From Alishewanella aestuarii B11 (GTDB taxonomy: Bacteria; Pseudomonadota; Gammaproteobacteria; Enterobacterales; Alteromonadaceae): a stretch of 64,000 nucleotides of DNA. Numbering within the stretch: the first letter of the stretch is position 1; every line of letters starts with the position of its first letter. Below, one piece after another: positions 1-7,932 of the stretch. The stretch covers positions 124,001 through 188,000 of the forward strand of contig NZ_ALAB01000024.1 of NCBI RefSeq assembly GCF_000280055.1, read 5' to 3'. A program made the position numbers and the translations under genes. The notes under the pieces are model-generated. The model searched no databases. It was given only the letters and a program-made list of their open reading frames with translations, and had not been told where the DNA came from.

Positions 1-89
1 ATTTAACCACACAGTTAAGCCGCCAGCCGGTACAACCGCTGCGGGCGGCACCGCTGACACCGGCGATAGCTGAGGATATTAAACGCTGA
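1..89 (+). CDS. possible 3' end of an upstream gene (partial)
   Basis: From base 3 an open frame runs to a TGA at 87-89 and would encode a C-terminus ending in AEDIKR. Its codons (CTG, CAG, CCG, GTA, TTA) resemble those of the neighbouring genes. A competing frame starting at base 2 ends at 71-73 with a Gly/Thr/Ala-rich tail. Only about 29 residues are visible, so no family can be assigned and the choice of frame is uncertain. Confidence 0.3.
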   Translation, partial: LTTQLSRQPVQPLRAAPLTPAIAEDIKR

Positions 90-151
90 TTAAGCTTGCT
101 TTTTTGCTGCCCCGGCGTATCTTGAATAAAAAAGGCAGAGAAGGAGTGACT

Positions 152-394
152 ATGCCATTTAGTGCTGAGCTGATAGAAGAGTTACGGGTGCTGGCGTTGT
201 TTAATCTGGATAGCATCAATTCCGGGATCAAAGCGCACAAGGTCGCGCAACCTGAAGTGTTGGCGGCTATTAGCCGCCTGTATGCCAAAGGCTTGATCAG
301 CCAACCGGACGGCGGCTATCTGACTGATCTGGGAATCCACTGTGCGGAGCAATTGCAAAGCACTTTGCGCATTTTGGGTGCACATCAGAGTTAA
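152..394 (+). CDS. TIGR02647-type small conserved protein
   Basis: An 80-residue protein beginning MPFSAELIEEL. The start at 152 is chosen because AAGGAG at 141-146 lies just upstream; the open frame continues 16 codons further but without a ribosome site. The sequence resembles the short TIGR02647 family of proteobacterial proteins, which have no established function. It looks all-helical, and the stretch around residues 27-55 could form a winged-helix-like fold (an inference). It converges on the TgpA gene, and the hairpin at 413-436 probably ends its transcript. Family assignment is from memory of its typical N-terminus. Confidence 0.75.
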   Translation: MPFSAELIEELRVLALFNLDSINSGIKAHKVAQPEVLAAISRLYAKGLISQPDGGYLTDLGIHCAEQLQSTLRILGAHQS

Positions 395-412
395 GTGCTG
401 TTGTACGGCATA

Positions 413-442
413 TTACGGGCGCTTTAGCGCCCGTAATTGTTT
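413..442 (+). terminator. rho-independent terminator overlapping the end of the opposing gene
   Basis: A perfect 10-bp inverted repeat (413-422 pairs with 427-436, loop TTTA) is followed by TTGTTT on the plus strand. The left arm contains the TAA of the minus-strand TgpA gene, so the last codons of that gene double as the terminator of the small plus-strand gene. Confidence 0.65.
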
Positions 443-2377
443 ACGCTCACGCTTGATAAGCTGCTGCAACGGGTAAGCCGCCTGCTGATTACCGGCAAAG
501 ATCAGCTGTTCATAGTGCTGGCGCAGCTGCTGCAGTAGCTCAGCCTGACCCGGATTGGCTGTTGCCAGCCGGTTTAGCCAATGACTCAGTGGTTCAGCAC
601 TTTGCCCGGGTGGCGGCAACACGGACAATACCTGACGTCGCCAGTGGTCCGGCGCCTGTTGCTGTCGCAGCCGCTGCTGGCGGTAGCGTACCAGCGTATA
701 AGCCATCAGCAGTGACAGCACTCCGAGTGAGATAGCGACAAGCAGTGGCCAATAGTGCAATAACGCGGCGAGTTGCTGCCACAGCACCGATTGCTGGTTT
801 TGATCAAAGCCTAACACCCACACCGCCCACAGATAATCCAGATGTGACCACTGTAATGCCAGTTGTTGCAGCCAACCTGGTTGCCAGCCACTGAGTAACG
901 TGCGCTCCGGTTCACTTAGCGCCTGCGCCAGCCCCTGTAAAATCCGCTCAGGTGCAATGGCCGCAGTGGGGTCAAACAAATGCCAGTAGCCATCCTGCAA
1001 ATACTCAACCCAGGCATGGGCGTCACGCTGGCGCACAATTAAATACTGCTGACTAGCTTGCCAGTCGCCGCCCTGATAGCCGCCAACCACCCGTGCCGGT
1101 ACGCCGGCAGCTCTAAGTAACATCGCGCTGGCTGAGGCATAGTGGCTACAAAAACCGCTGCGGGTTTGAAACAGAAACTGATCAATGGCATCGGCCCCTA
1201 GCATTGGGGGCTCCAGCGTGTAGTAAAAGGCTTGTTCACGAAATAGCGTGGCCAGGGCCGCACTCAGCTGATGGCCATCACTACCATATTGTTGTTGCAG
1301 CTGCATGGCCAATTGCTGGCTGCGAGGATTACTGTTGCCGGCTTGTTGCAAGTTAAGCTGCCGCTCAGCGTTTGCCACCAGTGGTAACGGGCTTAACAGG
1401 CTGCTGACCTGATAACTAAGACGCTGACTGATCAGTTGCGTACTTTGCAATAGCGCTGCCGGACGCGGCTGCAGGTTTTCGCTCCAGCTCAACGGCAGGC
1501 CGAGGCTAAACACATCGCGCTGAAAACTGCTCTCTGCCAGTACCTGATAGTCGAGCCGGTTTTGGCTATTACTGCTTGCCGGGGTGGCCAACGCCGTGAG
1601 CTGCTGCTGTCGCCGGTCAAAACGGCTATGCTCCTGCCAGCGGCGGCCATCAAAGTGTTCATAGACTTTAGCACGCCAGTACCAAAGTTCGCGGGCTGGC
1701 GGCGGCCCGTTAAAACTGACCCGAAAAGCCAGGGCATCATTTTGTACCAGCCGTTCAATACTGCCGGGATCCAGTTCACTGCCAAGGCCGGTACTGGCTT
1801 GTTGCTGATTCGGCATTTGCCACAGCGGCGGTAAGCGCGGGAACAACAGGAAAAGCCCGAGCCAGATCGGCAACGCCAGTGCCACGGTTTTTAATAACGG
1901 CTTAAGTTTAAGTTGACTACTGTTCGGGGCAAATAACTGAAAATGCAGCGTTAAGTTCAGTGCTAACAAACCAAAAATTAGCAGTGCCATTAGCATTTGC
2001 TGATAAAAAATAAAACCGCAACTGAGCGCAAAATACTGCACCCACAGCAGTTGTATCGCATCACGGCGTAATTTCAGGCTAAAGCTGCGTCCTACCGCAG
2101 AGAGCAGCAGAATATGAAACATCAGATTCATCGCACCGATACTGCGCGCCTGCCAGAATAGCAGCAGTAACAGCGGTGCGAGCAGCCAGTTGATCTGGCG
2201 TGGACTTAGGGGTTCAGCCTGCTGAATGAGCCGCAGCAGCAACCAGCCAAATAATAACAGGAATAAAGCGCTGCTCCAGGCAGTAAAGGCATCCTGAAAC
2301 AGCAGCAAGATACTAAATTGCAGCGCCACAGCCAGCTGCTGCCAGCGCCGGCTAAGTTGCAGCTCCTGGGCTAACAT
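413..2377 (-). CDS. tgpA: TgpA-type membrane transglutaminase (DUF3488)
   Basis: A 654-residue inner-membrane protein. Roughly the first 180 residues contain five or six hydrophobic helices (DUF3488). A large periplasmic transglutaminase-like domain follows, with the visible triad Cys410 (in SGFCSHYA), His454 (in DAHAWVEY) and Asp469 (in HLFDPTAA). One more membrane helix lies near residues 545-565, followed by a short cytoplasmic tail. In Pseudomonas aeruginosa TgpA is a periplasmic-facing transglutaminase important for viability; its substrate is not firmly known. The start overlaps the end of the DUF58 gene by 7 bp, so the two are probably translationally coupled. It is the last gene of the MoxR-DUF58-TgpA operon. 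Confidence 0.9.
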   Translation of the reverse strand: MLAQELQLSRRWQQLAVALQFSILLLFQDAFTAWSSALFLLLFGWLLLRLIQQAEPLSPRQINWLLAPLLLLLFWQARSIGAMNLMFHILLLSAVGRSFSLKLRRDAIQLLWVQYFALSCGFIFYQQMLMALLIFGLLALNLTLHFQLFAPNSSQLKLKPLLKTVALALPIWLGLFLLFPRLPPLWQMPNQQQASTGLGSELDPGSIERLVQNDALAFRVSFNGPPPARELWYWRAKVYEHFDGRRWQEHSRFDRRQQQLTALATPASSNSQNRLDYQVLAESSFQRDVFSLGLPLSWSENLQPRPAALLQSTQLISQRLSYQVSSLLSPLPLVANAERQLNLQQAGNSNPRSQQLAMQLQQQYGSDGHQLSAALATLFREQAFYYTLEPPMLGADAIDQFLFQTRSGFCSHYASASAMLLRAAGVPARVVGGYQGGDWQASQQYLIVRQRDAHAWVEYLQDGYWHLFDPTAAIAPERILQGLAQALSEPERTLLSGWQPGWLQQLALQWSHLDYLWAVWVLGFDQNQQSVLWQQLAALLHYWPLLVAISLGVLSLLMAYTLVRYRQQRLRQQQAPDHWRRQVLSVLPPPGQSAEPLSHWLNRLATANPGQAELLQQLRQHYEQLIFAGNQQAAYPLQQLIKRERKQLRALKRP

Positions 2378-3306
2378 AACGCCAACTCCTGTAAGCAGCG
2401 TTGCAAATGTTGCGTGCCCTGGCCCAGGGCCAAGGTTTTGCCCGGTAACAATAAACCATAACGTGAACCGGCACCTTCCAGCTGTTGTAAACGGTAACAG
2501 GCGTGCTGCAGAGCCAGCTCCAGCGCCGCGCCACTGGCATTAGGCACCTTAACCCACTGCTCATTTACGGTATTGCCGTCCTGTTGCTGGCGGACTATTG
2601 GCTGTTGCGGGTTGGTCGCCAGTTTTTTCCACAGTATGCGCCGGGGTTGGTCACCCGCCTGATACGGTTTTAACCATTCGCTGCCTTCCAGCGGTTGCGT
2701 CTGCCCCTGATTATCCGGATCCTCGTCGAGGTTTTGCTGGCCGGTCGGCGCCAGCGCTGCCGGATAGACCCAAAGCTGCGCACTGAGCGCCGGATAACTC
2801 CAGCAATTGAACAGTCCGAACGGGAACTGGCTACTGAGTTTAAGCCGTGGTAATTCATAACAGCCGCGGCTAAGCAGCGGTAACTGCAATGCGAACGCCA
2901 ATTGACCGGAAATGACTGGCACCAATTGTTGCAGCCGTTGCCCCTGTAAACCCAGTTGCAGCATCTGACAATTTGCGCTGTTAAGCTGTAGCGGTAAGGC
3001 CGCAGGCTGATTAGCGAAGGTTTCGGCATCGGCAACCACGCTAAGTTTAAGCCGGTACAGGTTATAAAACGCCAGTAACATCGTCAGCAACAATAAACTC
3101 AGCAGCATAAAGCTGCTTAGCAGGATCAGATTATTCTGATAATTGGTGCCCAGTAAATACAGAATCAGCACCAACAGTGCAAACCATAGCCCAAGGCGGC
3201 TTGGTAAAATATAGATCCGCTTTTGCGTCAGGCAGACGCTGGGTTGCGCCGGTTGGCTACGCGCCAGATAAGCCTGAAACTTTTGCTGCAACAGCCGCTT
3301 TAGCAT
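2371..3306 (-). CDS. DUF58 domain protein
   Basis: A 311-residue protein with two N-terminal hydrophobic helices (about residues 31-75) and a C-terminal DUF58 region. The family hallmark is at about residues 209-232, a Glu-Trp, then Tyr-x2-Gly-Asp and an Arg-x-Ile-x-Trp-Lys-x2-Ala pattern. I prefer the ATG at 3306; a TTG three codons upstream at 3315 is also possible, and neither has a strong ribosome site. The gene begins 16 bp after the MoxR ATPase and overlaps tgpA. DUF58 proteins often have a VWA-like fold and are thought to work with MoxR ATPases in assembling membrane or periplasmic complexes; the exact role here is unknown. Confidence 0.88.
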   Translation of the reverse strand: MLKRLLQQKFQAYLARSQPAQPSVCLTQKRIYILPSRLGLWFALLVLILYLLGTNYQNNLILLSSFMLLSLLLLTMLLAFYNLYRLKLSVVADAETFANQPAALPLQLNSANCQMLQLGLQGQRLQQLVPVISGQLAFALQLPLLSRGCYELPRLKLSSQFPFGLFNCWSYPALSAQLWVYPAALAPTGQQNLDEDPDNQGQTQPLEGSEWLKPYQAGDQPRRILWKKLATNPQQPIVRQQQDGNTVNEQWVKVPNASGAALELALQHACYRLQQLEGAGSRYGLLLPGKTLALGQGTQHLQRCLQELALC

Positions 3307-3322
3307 AAATAACAAGGCCAGC

Positions 3323-4231
3323 TTAAACCGGGCAGGGTGTTTGTTCCAGCAGCTGCTGGCTAAGTGGCGACAGACCTGCCACGCTTTGTGGGTTTAAGCG
3401 GTGCTCGGCTAAGTACGGAAAGACGTTTTGTACATCTTCGGCGGTGGCATAATCCCGACCTTGTAAAAAGGCCAGAGCCTTTACCGCCCGTACCAGGCCT
3501 TTGCCGGCGCGTGGCGATAATGGCAGCATACCGCTTTGGCCGCGACTGGCCCGGATCAACGCCAGCAGATAGTCCAGCAACGGCTCACTGAGCTTCACCT
3601 GTTGTAACTGTTGCTGCATCGCGATCAGTTGCTCCGGCAACAGCGCGCGGCTGATAAAGCTCAGGCGAGAACCCTTGCTGTCGTCACGGAGAAGCTGCTT
3701 TTCTGCGGCCGCATCAGGAAACCCCAGCGATAAGCGGAATAAAAACCGGTCCAGCTGCGACTCCGGCAAGGCATTAGTACCGGAGTGAAAATGCGGATTC
3801 TGGGTGGCTATTACAAAGAACGGCTCTGGCAGAGGCCTGCTATCGCCGTCAATGGAGACCTGACGCTCTTCCATGGCTTCGAGCAGGGCGCTCTGGGTTT
3901 TTGGGCTGGCGCGGTTAATTTCATCAGCCAGCAATACCTGACTAAACACCGGGCCTGGTTGAAAATAAAATTGCGCTGACCGGGCATCATAAATATTCAT
4001 TCCCAACAGATCAGCGGGCAGCAGGTCGTTGGTAAATTGCACCCGCTTGTAGCTTAAGCCGAGCGCATTGGCCAAGGCATGCGCCAGCGTGGTTTTGCCC
4101 ATGCCGGGTAAATCCTCCAGTAGCAGGTGGCCTTGCGCCAGTACTGAAGTTAACGCCAGACGGATCTGCAGGCTTTTACCCAGAATGACCTGATTCAGTT
4201 GTTGTTCGATATGATGTAGCTCGGCTAACAC
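3323..4231 (-). CDS. MoxR-family AAA+ ATPase
   Basis: A 302-residue cytoplasmic AAA+ ATPase of the MoxR group. The Walker A motif LPGMGKTT is at residues 41-48, Walker B LLADE at about 100-104, and a sensor-1 Asn is in FVIATQNP. The start is a GTG at 4231 with an excellent AAGGAG about 7 bases upstream, which decides it. MoxR ATPases act as chaperone-like remodellers, commonly encoded beside DUF58 and transglutaminase genes exactly as here. By analogy the operon probably services an envelope process, but the client is not visible from the sequence. Confidence 0.92.
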   Translation of the reverse strand: MLAELHHIEQQLNQVILGKSLQIRLALTSVLAQGHLLLEDLPGMGKTTLAHALANALGLSYKRVQFTNDLLPADLLGMNIYDARSAQFYFQPGPVFSQVLLADEINRASPKTQSALLEAMEERQVSIDGDSRPLPEPFFVIATQNPHFHSGTNALPESQLDRFLFRLSLGFPDAAAEKQLLRDDSKGSRLSFISRALLPEQLIAMQQQLQQVKLSEPLLDYLLALIRASRGQSGMLPLSPRAGKGLVRAVKALAFLQGRDYATAEDVQNVFPYLAEHRLNPQSVAGLSPLSQQLLEQTPCPV

Positions 4232-4280
4232 CCTGACTCCTTAAAAAATTGCTATGGTCAGGGCTGTTACTCCTGAACCC

Positions 4281-4916
4281 TTAGGTTGATGCTTCCTGTA
4301 GCCACCGTACCAGTTCAGTCCGATTCCGGCTATGGGTTTTTTTAAAGATGGCAGATACATGGACCTTTACGGTATTGGCACTGATTTGGAGCTGTTCGGC
4401 AATTTCTTTATTCCGGGCGCCTTCGGCGATCAGCATACTAATGCGTTGCTCCTGATCGGTGAGTAACGACGGCAGTTTAATCCGTTTATTCGACTGTTCA
4501 CGCAACTGGAACAACGCATCCAGCGCATCAGACATCACCTTGCGGCCGTAATAAAGCTGACCAGACATCAGGGTTTGCAAGGCAATTTTGATAATGTCGG
4601 GTTTTTCATCGTTGTAGATCACGCCGCGTAAGCCTGCAAATAAAGCGCGGTTTGGATCAATCAACTGGCGCTCGGCCTGAAATAAAAACAAGGGCACCTG
4701 CCGGCTGACACTGAGTAATTTAGCGGAAAATCCTTTCTTGACCGAGGTTTCACTGCTGAATTGGTATCCGGCCAGAATACCTTTATACTGGCGCTGCGCT
4801 GTGAAAGCGGCGAGGGTGGTTTGCTCGACATCAATGCCAACGGCACGGGCATGACGACACGTACTAAGTTGTTCAGTTTCATCAGTGAGTAATATCAGGC
4901 GTGAAAACCTTTCCAT
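4281..4916 (-). CDS. CsgD/VpsT-like LuxR-family transcription regulator
   Basis: A 211-residue regulator with a C-terminal LuxR helix-turn-helix at about residues 148-208 (LTDQEQRISMLIAEG, then NKEIAEQLQISANTVKVHV). The N-terminal part aligns with the general layout of an atypical receiver domain, but I see no clear set of acidic phosphoacceptor residues. This architecture is typical of CsgD/VpsT biofilm regulators. The position before the HTH where VpsT-type proteins carry a c-di-GMP-binding W-x-x-R reads YYGR here, so c-di-GMP binding is doubtful. It lies 49 bp upstream of the MoxR operon on the same strand and diverges from the phosphatase gene. Confidence 0.8.
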   Translation of the reverse strand: MERFSRLILLTDETEQLSTCRHARAVGIDVEQTTLAAFTAQRQYKGILAGYQFSSETSVKKGFSAKLLSVSRQVPLFLFQAERQLIDPNRALFAGLRGVIYNDEKPDIIKIALQTLMSGQLYYGRKVMSDALDALFQLREQSNKRIKLPSLLTDQEQRISMLIAEGARNKEIAEQLQISANTVKVHVSAIFKKTHSRNRTELVRWLQEAST

Positions 4917-4984
4917 AACAGCTACCCTTATCGCGAATACTCTAACTATATAACGTCAGACCACAATTTGAAAAGCAAAGACGC

Positions 4985-5476
4985 ATGAAGAGAATACTTT
5001 TTGTTTGTTTAGGTAACATTTGCCGCTCACCAACGGCACATGCTGTGCTGCGACAGTTAGCGGTGCAGCGGGGGCTGGAGTTAGAAGTCGAGTCTGCCGG
5101 TACCAGCGCCAGCCATAAGGGGGAGCCACCCGATCCGCGCTCGGTACGGGTTGGTTCGGCGGCCGGCTATGATTTTTCAGCGCTGCGCTCCAGACCAGTA
5201 ATGGATGCTGACTTTGCCTATTACGATTTGATTCTGGCGATGGATAAGCAAAACCTGCGGGAATTAGCGAGCCGTTGCCCAGAGCCCTATCAGCATAAAC
5301 TGCGCTTAATGCTGAGCTTTCATCCTGAATATCCGCGCTATCAGGAAGTACCTGATCCTTATTATGGCGGCAGTAAAGGCTTCGAGCTGGTGTTAAGGTT
5401 ATTGGAAGAAAGCTGTCAGCAGCTGCTGCAACAATTGCCGGCCTTAGCTGAGCCAGAGGGTCAATCAGCGCGATAG
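4985..5476 (+). CDS. low-molecular-weight protein tyrosine phosphatase
   Basis: A 163-residue cytoplasmic phosphatase. The N-terminal phosphate loop C8-LGNIC-R14-S is the C-x5-R signature, and the general acid is Asp124 in DPYYGG. Length matches the Wzb/Etp/YwlE group. Such enzymes usually dephosphorylate a BY-kinase of exopolysaccharide export, but no kinase or polysaccharide genes are visible nearby, so the substrate is unknown. It starts 68 bp from the divergent CsgD-like regulator, which makes shared control possible. The ribosome site is weak (AAAGACGC). Confidence 0.9.
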   Translation: MKRILFVCLGNICRSPTAHAVLRQLAVQRGLELEVESAGTSASHKGEPPDPRSVRVGSAAGYDFSALRSRPVMDADFAYYDLILAMDKQNLRELASRCPEPYQHKLRLMLSFHPEYPRYQEVPDPYYGGSKGFELVLRLLEESCQQLLQQLPALAEPEGQSAR

Positions 5477-5511
5477 CAGGCACTTTGCTGCGAAAAAGTG
5501 TCAGCTCAGGA

Positions 5512-5538
5512 TTGAATTTACGTCCAGAAGTCTATAAG
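5512..5538 (+). promoter_or_regulatory. candidate sigma-70 promoter for the DAHP synthase gene
   Basis: TTGAAT at 5512-5517 and TATAAG at 5533-5538 are separated by 15 bases, slightly short. They lie 38 bp before the GTG start of the DAHP synthase gene. Confidence 0.4.
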
Positions 5539-5575
5539 TTTAGCGGGTGTGTAACTAACTTACAGGAATAGCATC

Positions 5576-6925
5576 GTGACCACCTGGACGCCACATAGCT
5601 GGCGCAACCTGCCGATCCAGCAGCAACCGCAGTATCGGGATCAGCAACTGTTAACCCAAACAGAACAACAACTGCACAAATACCCACCTTTGGTTTTTGC
5701 TCAGGAAACCCGGGATTTGTTTAGTCAGCTCGGCCAGGTGGCCGAGGGGAATGGGTTTTTACTACAGGGTGGTGATTGCGCTGAAAGTTTTAACGATTTT
5801 AATGCGCCGAAGATCCGCGATACCTTTAAAGTATTAATGCAGATGGCGGTAGTGCTGACCTTTGCCGGTGGTTTACCGGTGGTGAAGGTGGCACGGATGG
5901 CCGGGCAGTATGCCAAGCCACGCTCCAGCGATCTGGAAACCATTAACGGCGTAAGTTTGCCGAGCTATCGCGGTGATATCGTCAATAGCTTCGAGTTTAC
6001 CGCGGAAGCGCGGGAGCCGGATCCGGCACGGTTGATCACCGCTTATCATCACTCTGCGGCAACGCTAAATTTACTGCGTGCCTTTGCGCAGGGTGGTCTT
6101 GCCGATTTGCACCAGGTCGCGCGCTGGAATATGGGCTTTGTTGAAAGCAACCCGCTAAAAGAGCGTTATATGAGTGTGGCAAACCGCATTCAAGAAGCGC
6201 TGCGCTTTATGGAGATTTGTGGGATCACGGCGCAAAACTCGCCGTCGATCCGCGAAACCCAGCTGTTTACCTCGCATGAAGCCCTGTTGCTGAATTACGA
6301 AGAAGCCTTGACCCGGCGGGATACCTTAACCGGCAAATGGTATGACTGTTCGGCGCATATGGTGTGGATTGGTGAGCGTACCCGGCAACTGGATCATGCG
6401 CATCTTGAGTTCTTCCGCGGCATTCATAACCCGGTCGGAGTGAAAGTAGGGCCAGGCATGCAGGAAGATGATTTAATTCGTCTGATTGATGCGCTAAATC
6501 CGGATAACACCGCGGGCCGTTTGACCCTGATCACCCGGATGGGCGCCGATAAACTGGCAGATAAACTGCCGGCACTGGTTCGCCGCGTGAAGCAGGAAGG
6601 CCGTAAAGTGGTCTGGAGCTCAGATCCGATGCACGGTAATACCGTGAAAGCCAGCAATGATTATAAAACACGGGATTTTGAAGCCATTTTGCGGGAAATT
6701 CGCAATTTCTTTGCCGTACATAAGGCTGAGGGTACCCATGCCGGCGGTATTCACCTGGAGATGACCGGTGAGCATGTCACTGAATGTACCGGTGGCGCCT
6801 ATGGTCTGAGTGAAAGCGACTTATCCAGCCGTTACTTCACCCAGTGCGATCCGCGCTTAAATGCTGATCAGGTACTGGAACTGGCGTTTTTAATTGCTGA
6901 TACGTTAAGCGCCGCCCGTAAATAA
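5576..6925 (+). CDS. class II 3-deoxy-7-phosphoheptulonate (DAHP) synthase
   Basis: A 449-residue enzyme that condenses phosphoenolpyruvate with erythrose-4-phosphate, the first step of the shikimate pathway. It belongs to the class II (plant/Mycobacterium-like) family: N-terminal [18 protein letters not shown], the [11 protein letters not shown] stretch near residue 61, [15 protein letters not shown], and a C-terminal [12 protein letters not shown] region with metal ligands. Length is normal for the family. The start is a GTG at 5576 with AGGA about 7 bases upstream. aroA and serC occur elsewhere in the window but are not linked. Regulation by aromatic amino acids cannot be judged from sequence. 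Confidence 0.93.
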   Translation: MTTWTPHSWRNLPIQQQPQYRDQQLLTQTEQQLHKYPPLVFAQETRDLFSQLGQVAEGNGFLLQGGDCAESFNDFNAPKIRDTFKVLMQMAVVLTFAGGLPVVKVARMAGQYAKPRSSDLETINGVSLPSYRGDIVNSFEFTAEAREPDPARLITAYHHSAATLNLLRAFAQGGLADLHQVARWNMGFVESNPLKERYMSVANRIQEALRFMEICGITAQNSPSIRETQLFTSHEALLLNYEEALTRRDTLTGKWYDCSAHMVWIGERTRQLDHAHLEFFRGIHNPVGVKVGPGMQEDDLIRLIDALNPDNTAGRLTLITRMGADKLADKLPALVRRVKQEGRKVVWSSDPMHGNTVKASNDYKTRDFEAILREIRNFFAVHKAEGTHAGGIHLEMTGEHVTECTGGAYGLSESDLSSRYFTQCDPRLNADQVLELAFLIADTLSAARK

Positions 6926-6930
6926 GCTTA

Positions 6931-6963
6931 AGCCCTGACTGTTTCTTTGGTCAGGGCTTTTTC
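6931..6963. terminator. terminator between DAHP synthase and ppsR
   Basis: GCCCTGAC and its complement GTCAGGGC enclose a 9-base loop and are followed by TTTTTCT. It lies between converging genes and probably ends the DAHP synthase transcript; the A-rich other side is weaker for ppsR. Confidence 0.8.
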
Positions 6964-6989
6964 TCTGTCCTGCTGCTACCCCAAGCGTA

Positions 6990-7799
6990 CTAATACTTCT
7001 GCCGCTTCAAGCCAGTCATAGCGATAATTTTCGCCGAAATCTCTTCTATCGATAACTGGGTTGAGTTTAAAAACGGGATCTGCTCGCGCTGATATAAGCG
7101 TTCCACCTCTTTTAGCTCCAATGTGCACTGGCGCACCGAGGCATAACGGCTGTTGGGCCGGCGCTGTTCGCGAATTTGGCTTAAGCGTTCCGGACTGATG
7201 GTCAGGCCAAAGAGTTTAGCTTTATGTTGTTTTAGCTCCGGCGGTAACCGCAGAGCCTCCATATCTTCTTCGACAAAGGGGTAGTTCGCCGCTTTGATGC
7301 CGTATTGCAGCGCCAGATAGAGACTGGTCGGGGTTTTGCCGGAGCGGCTGACGCCAATCAGAATAATATCGGCCTGGCTAAAACTCTTCATGTTGGCGCC
7401 ATCGTCATTGGCCAGCGCAAAATTGACCGCGTCAATCCGAAAATCGTAGGTTTTCTCATGCATGCTGTGGGTGCGGTGGGTTTTCGGCACCGGTGCCAGT
7501 TGCAGCTCCTGTTGCAGCGGCGCGACAAAGGCATTTAAAAAGTCATAACAGATGCCGTTACTTTGGCTGATCTGTAGCCTGAGTTGCTCGTCAACGAAGG
7601 TATGAAACACCAGCGGCTTTAAACCTGTAGTTTTATAACAGTCATTAATGCGTTGCACCACCTGCTGTGCCATGGCGAGCGTTTCGACAAAGGGTATGGT
7701 AACGTGCTCAAATTGCGCGGGAAACATCGTCAATAATGCATGGCCAAAGACTTCTGCGGTAATGGCAGTACCATCGGAAATATAAAAAGCAGTGCGCAC
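6990..7799 (-). CDS. ppsR: PEP synthase regulatory protein (bifunctional kinase/pyrophosphorylase)
   Basis: A 269-residue DUF299 protein. PpsR inactivates PEP synthase by ADP-dependent phosphorylation of a threonine and reactivates it by phosphate-dependent dephosphorylation. The nucleotide-binding loop GVSRSGKT is at residues 149-156, and the N-terminus RTAFYISDGTAITAE is characteristic. The start is a GTG at 7799 with GGAG about 6 bases upstream. It is divergent from ppsA, its target enzyme, with 133 bp between the two starts; this pairing is conserved in many gammaproteobacteria. Confidence 0.96.
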   Translation of the reverse strand: MRTAFYISDGTAITAEVFGHALLTMFPAQFEHVTIPFVETLAMAQQVVQRINDCYKTTGLKPLVFHTFVDEQLRLQISQSNGICYDFLNAFVAPLQQELQLAPVPKTHRTHSMHEKTYDFRIDAVNFALANDDGANMKSFSQADIILIGVSRSGKTPTSLYLALQYGIKAANYPFVEEDMEALRLPPELKQHKAKLFGLTISPERLSQIREQRRPNSRYASVRQCTLELKEVERLYQREQIPFLNSTQLSIEEISAKIIAMTGLKRQKY

Positions 7800-7868
7800 G
7801 TCAGCTCCATTTCTTGTAAAAAAACTACATGAAAATTAAAGGTTTTCTTACTTGCAGCCAAAGTGTAA

Positions 7869-7881
7869 AATCGCTGCGATT
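7869..7881. promoter_or_regulatory. short palindrome in the ppsR-ppsA intergenic region
   Basis: AATCG and CGATT flank CTG, giving a 13-bp inverted repeat 51 bp before the ppsA start. It resembles a half-degenerate operator but does not match the Cra consensus TGAAACGTTTCA closely. Which regulator would bind is unknown. Confidence 0.3.
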
Positions 7882-7932
7882 GTAACCCTTGCTGTAAGCT
7901 TACCTGCTTGGCAACAAAAATTGGAGAGAAAG

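Noticed and set aside
4956-5483. 175-codon frame antisense to the tyrosine phosphatase
   Set aside because: It covers a complete phosphatase gene on the other strand and has no family resemblance.
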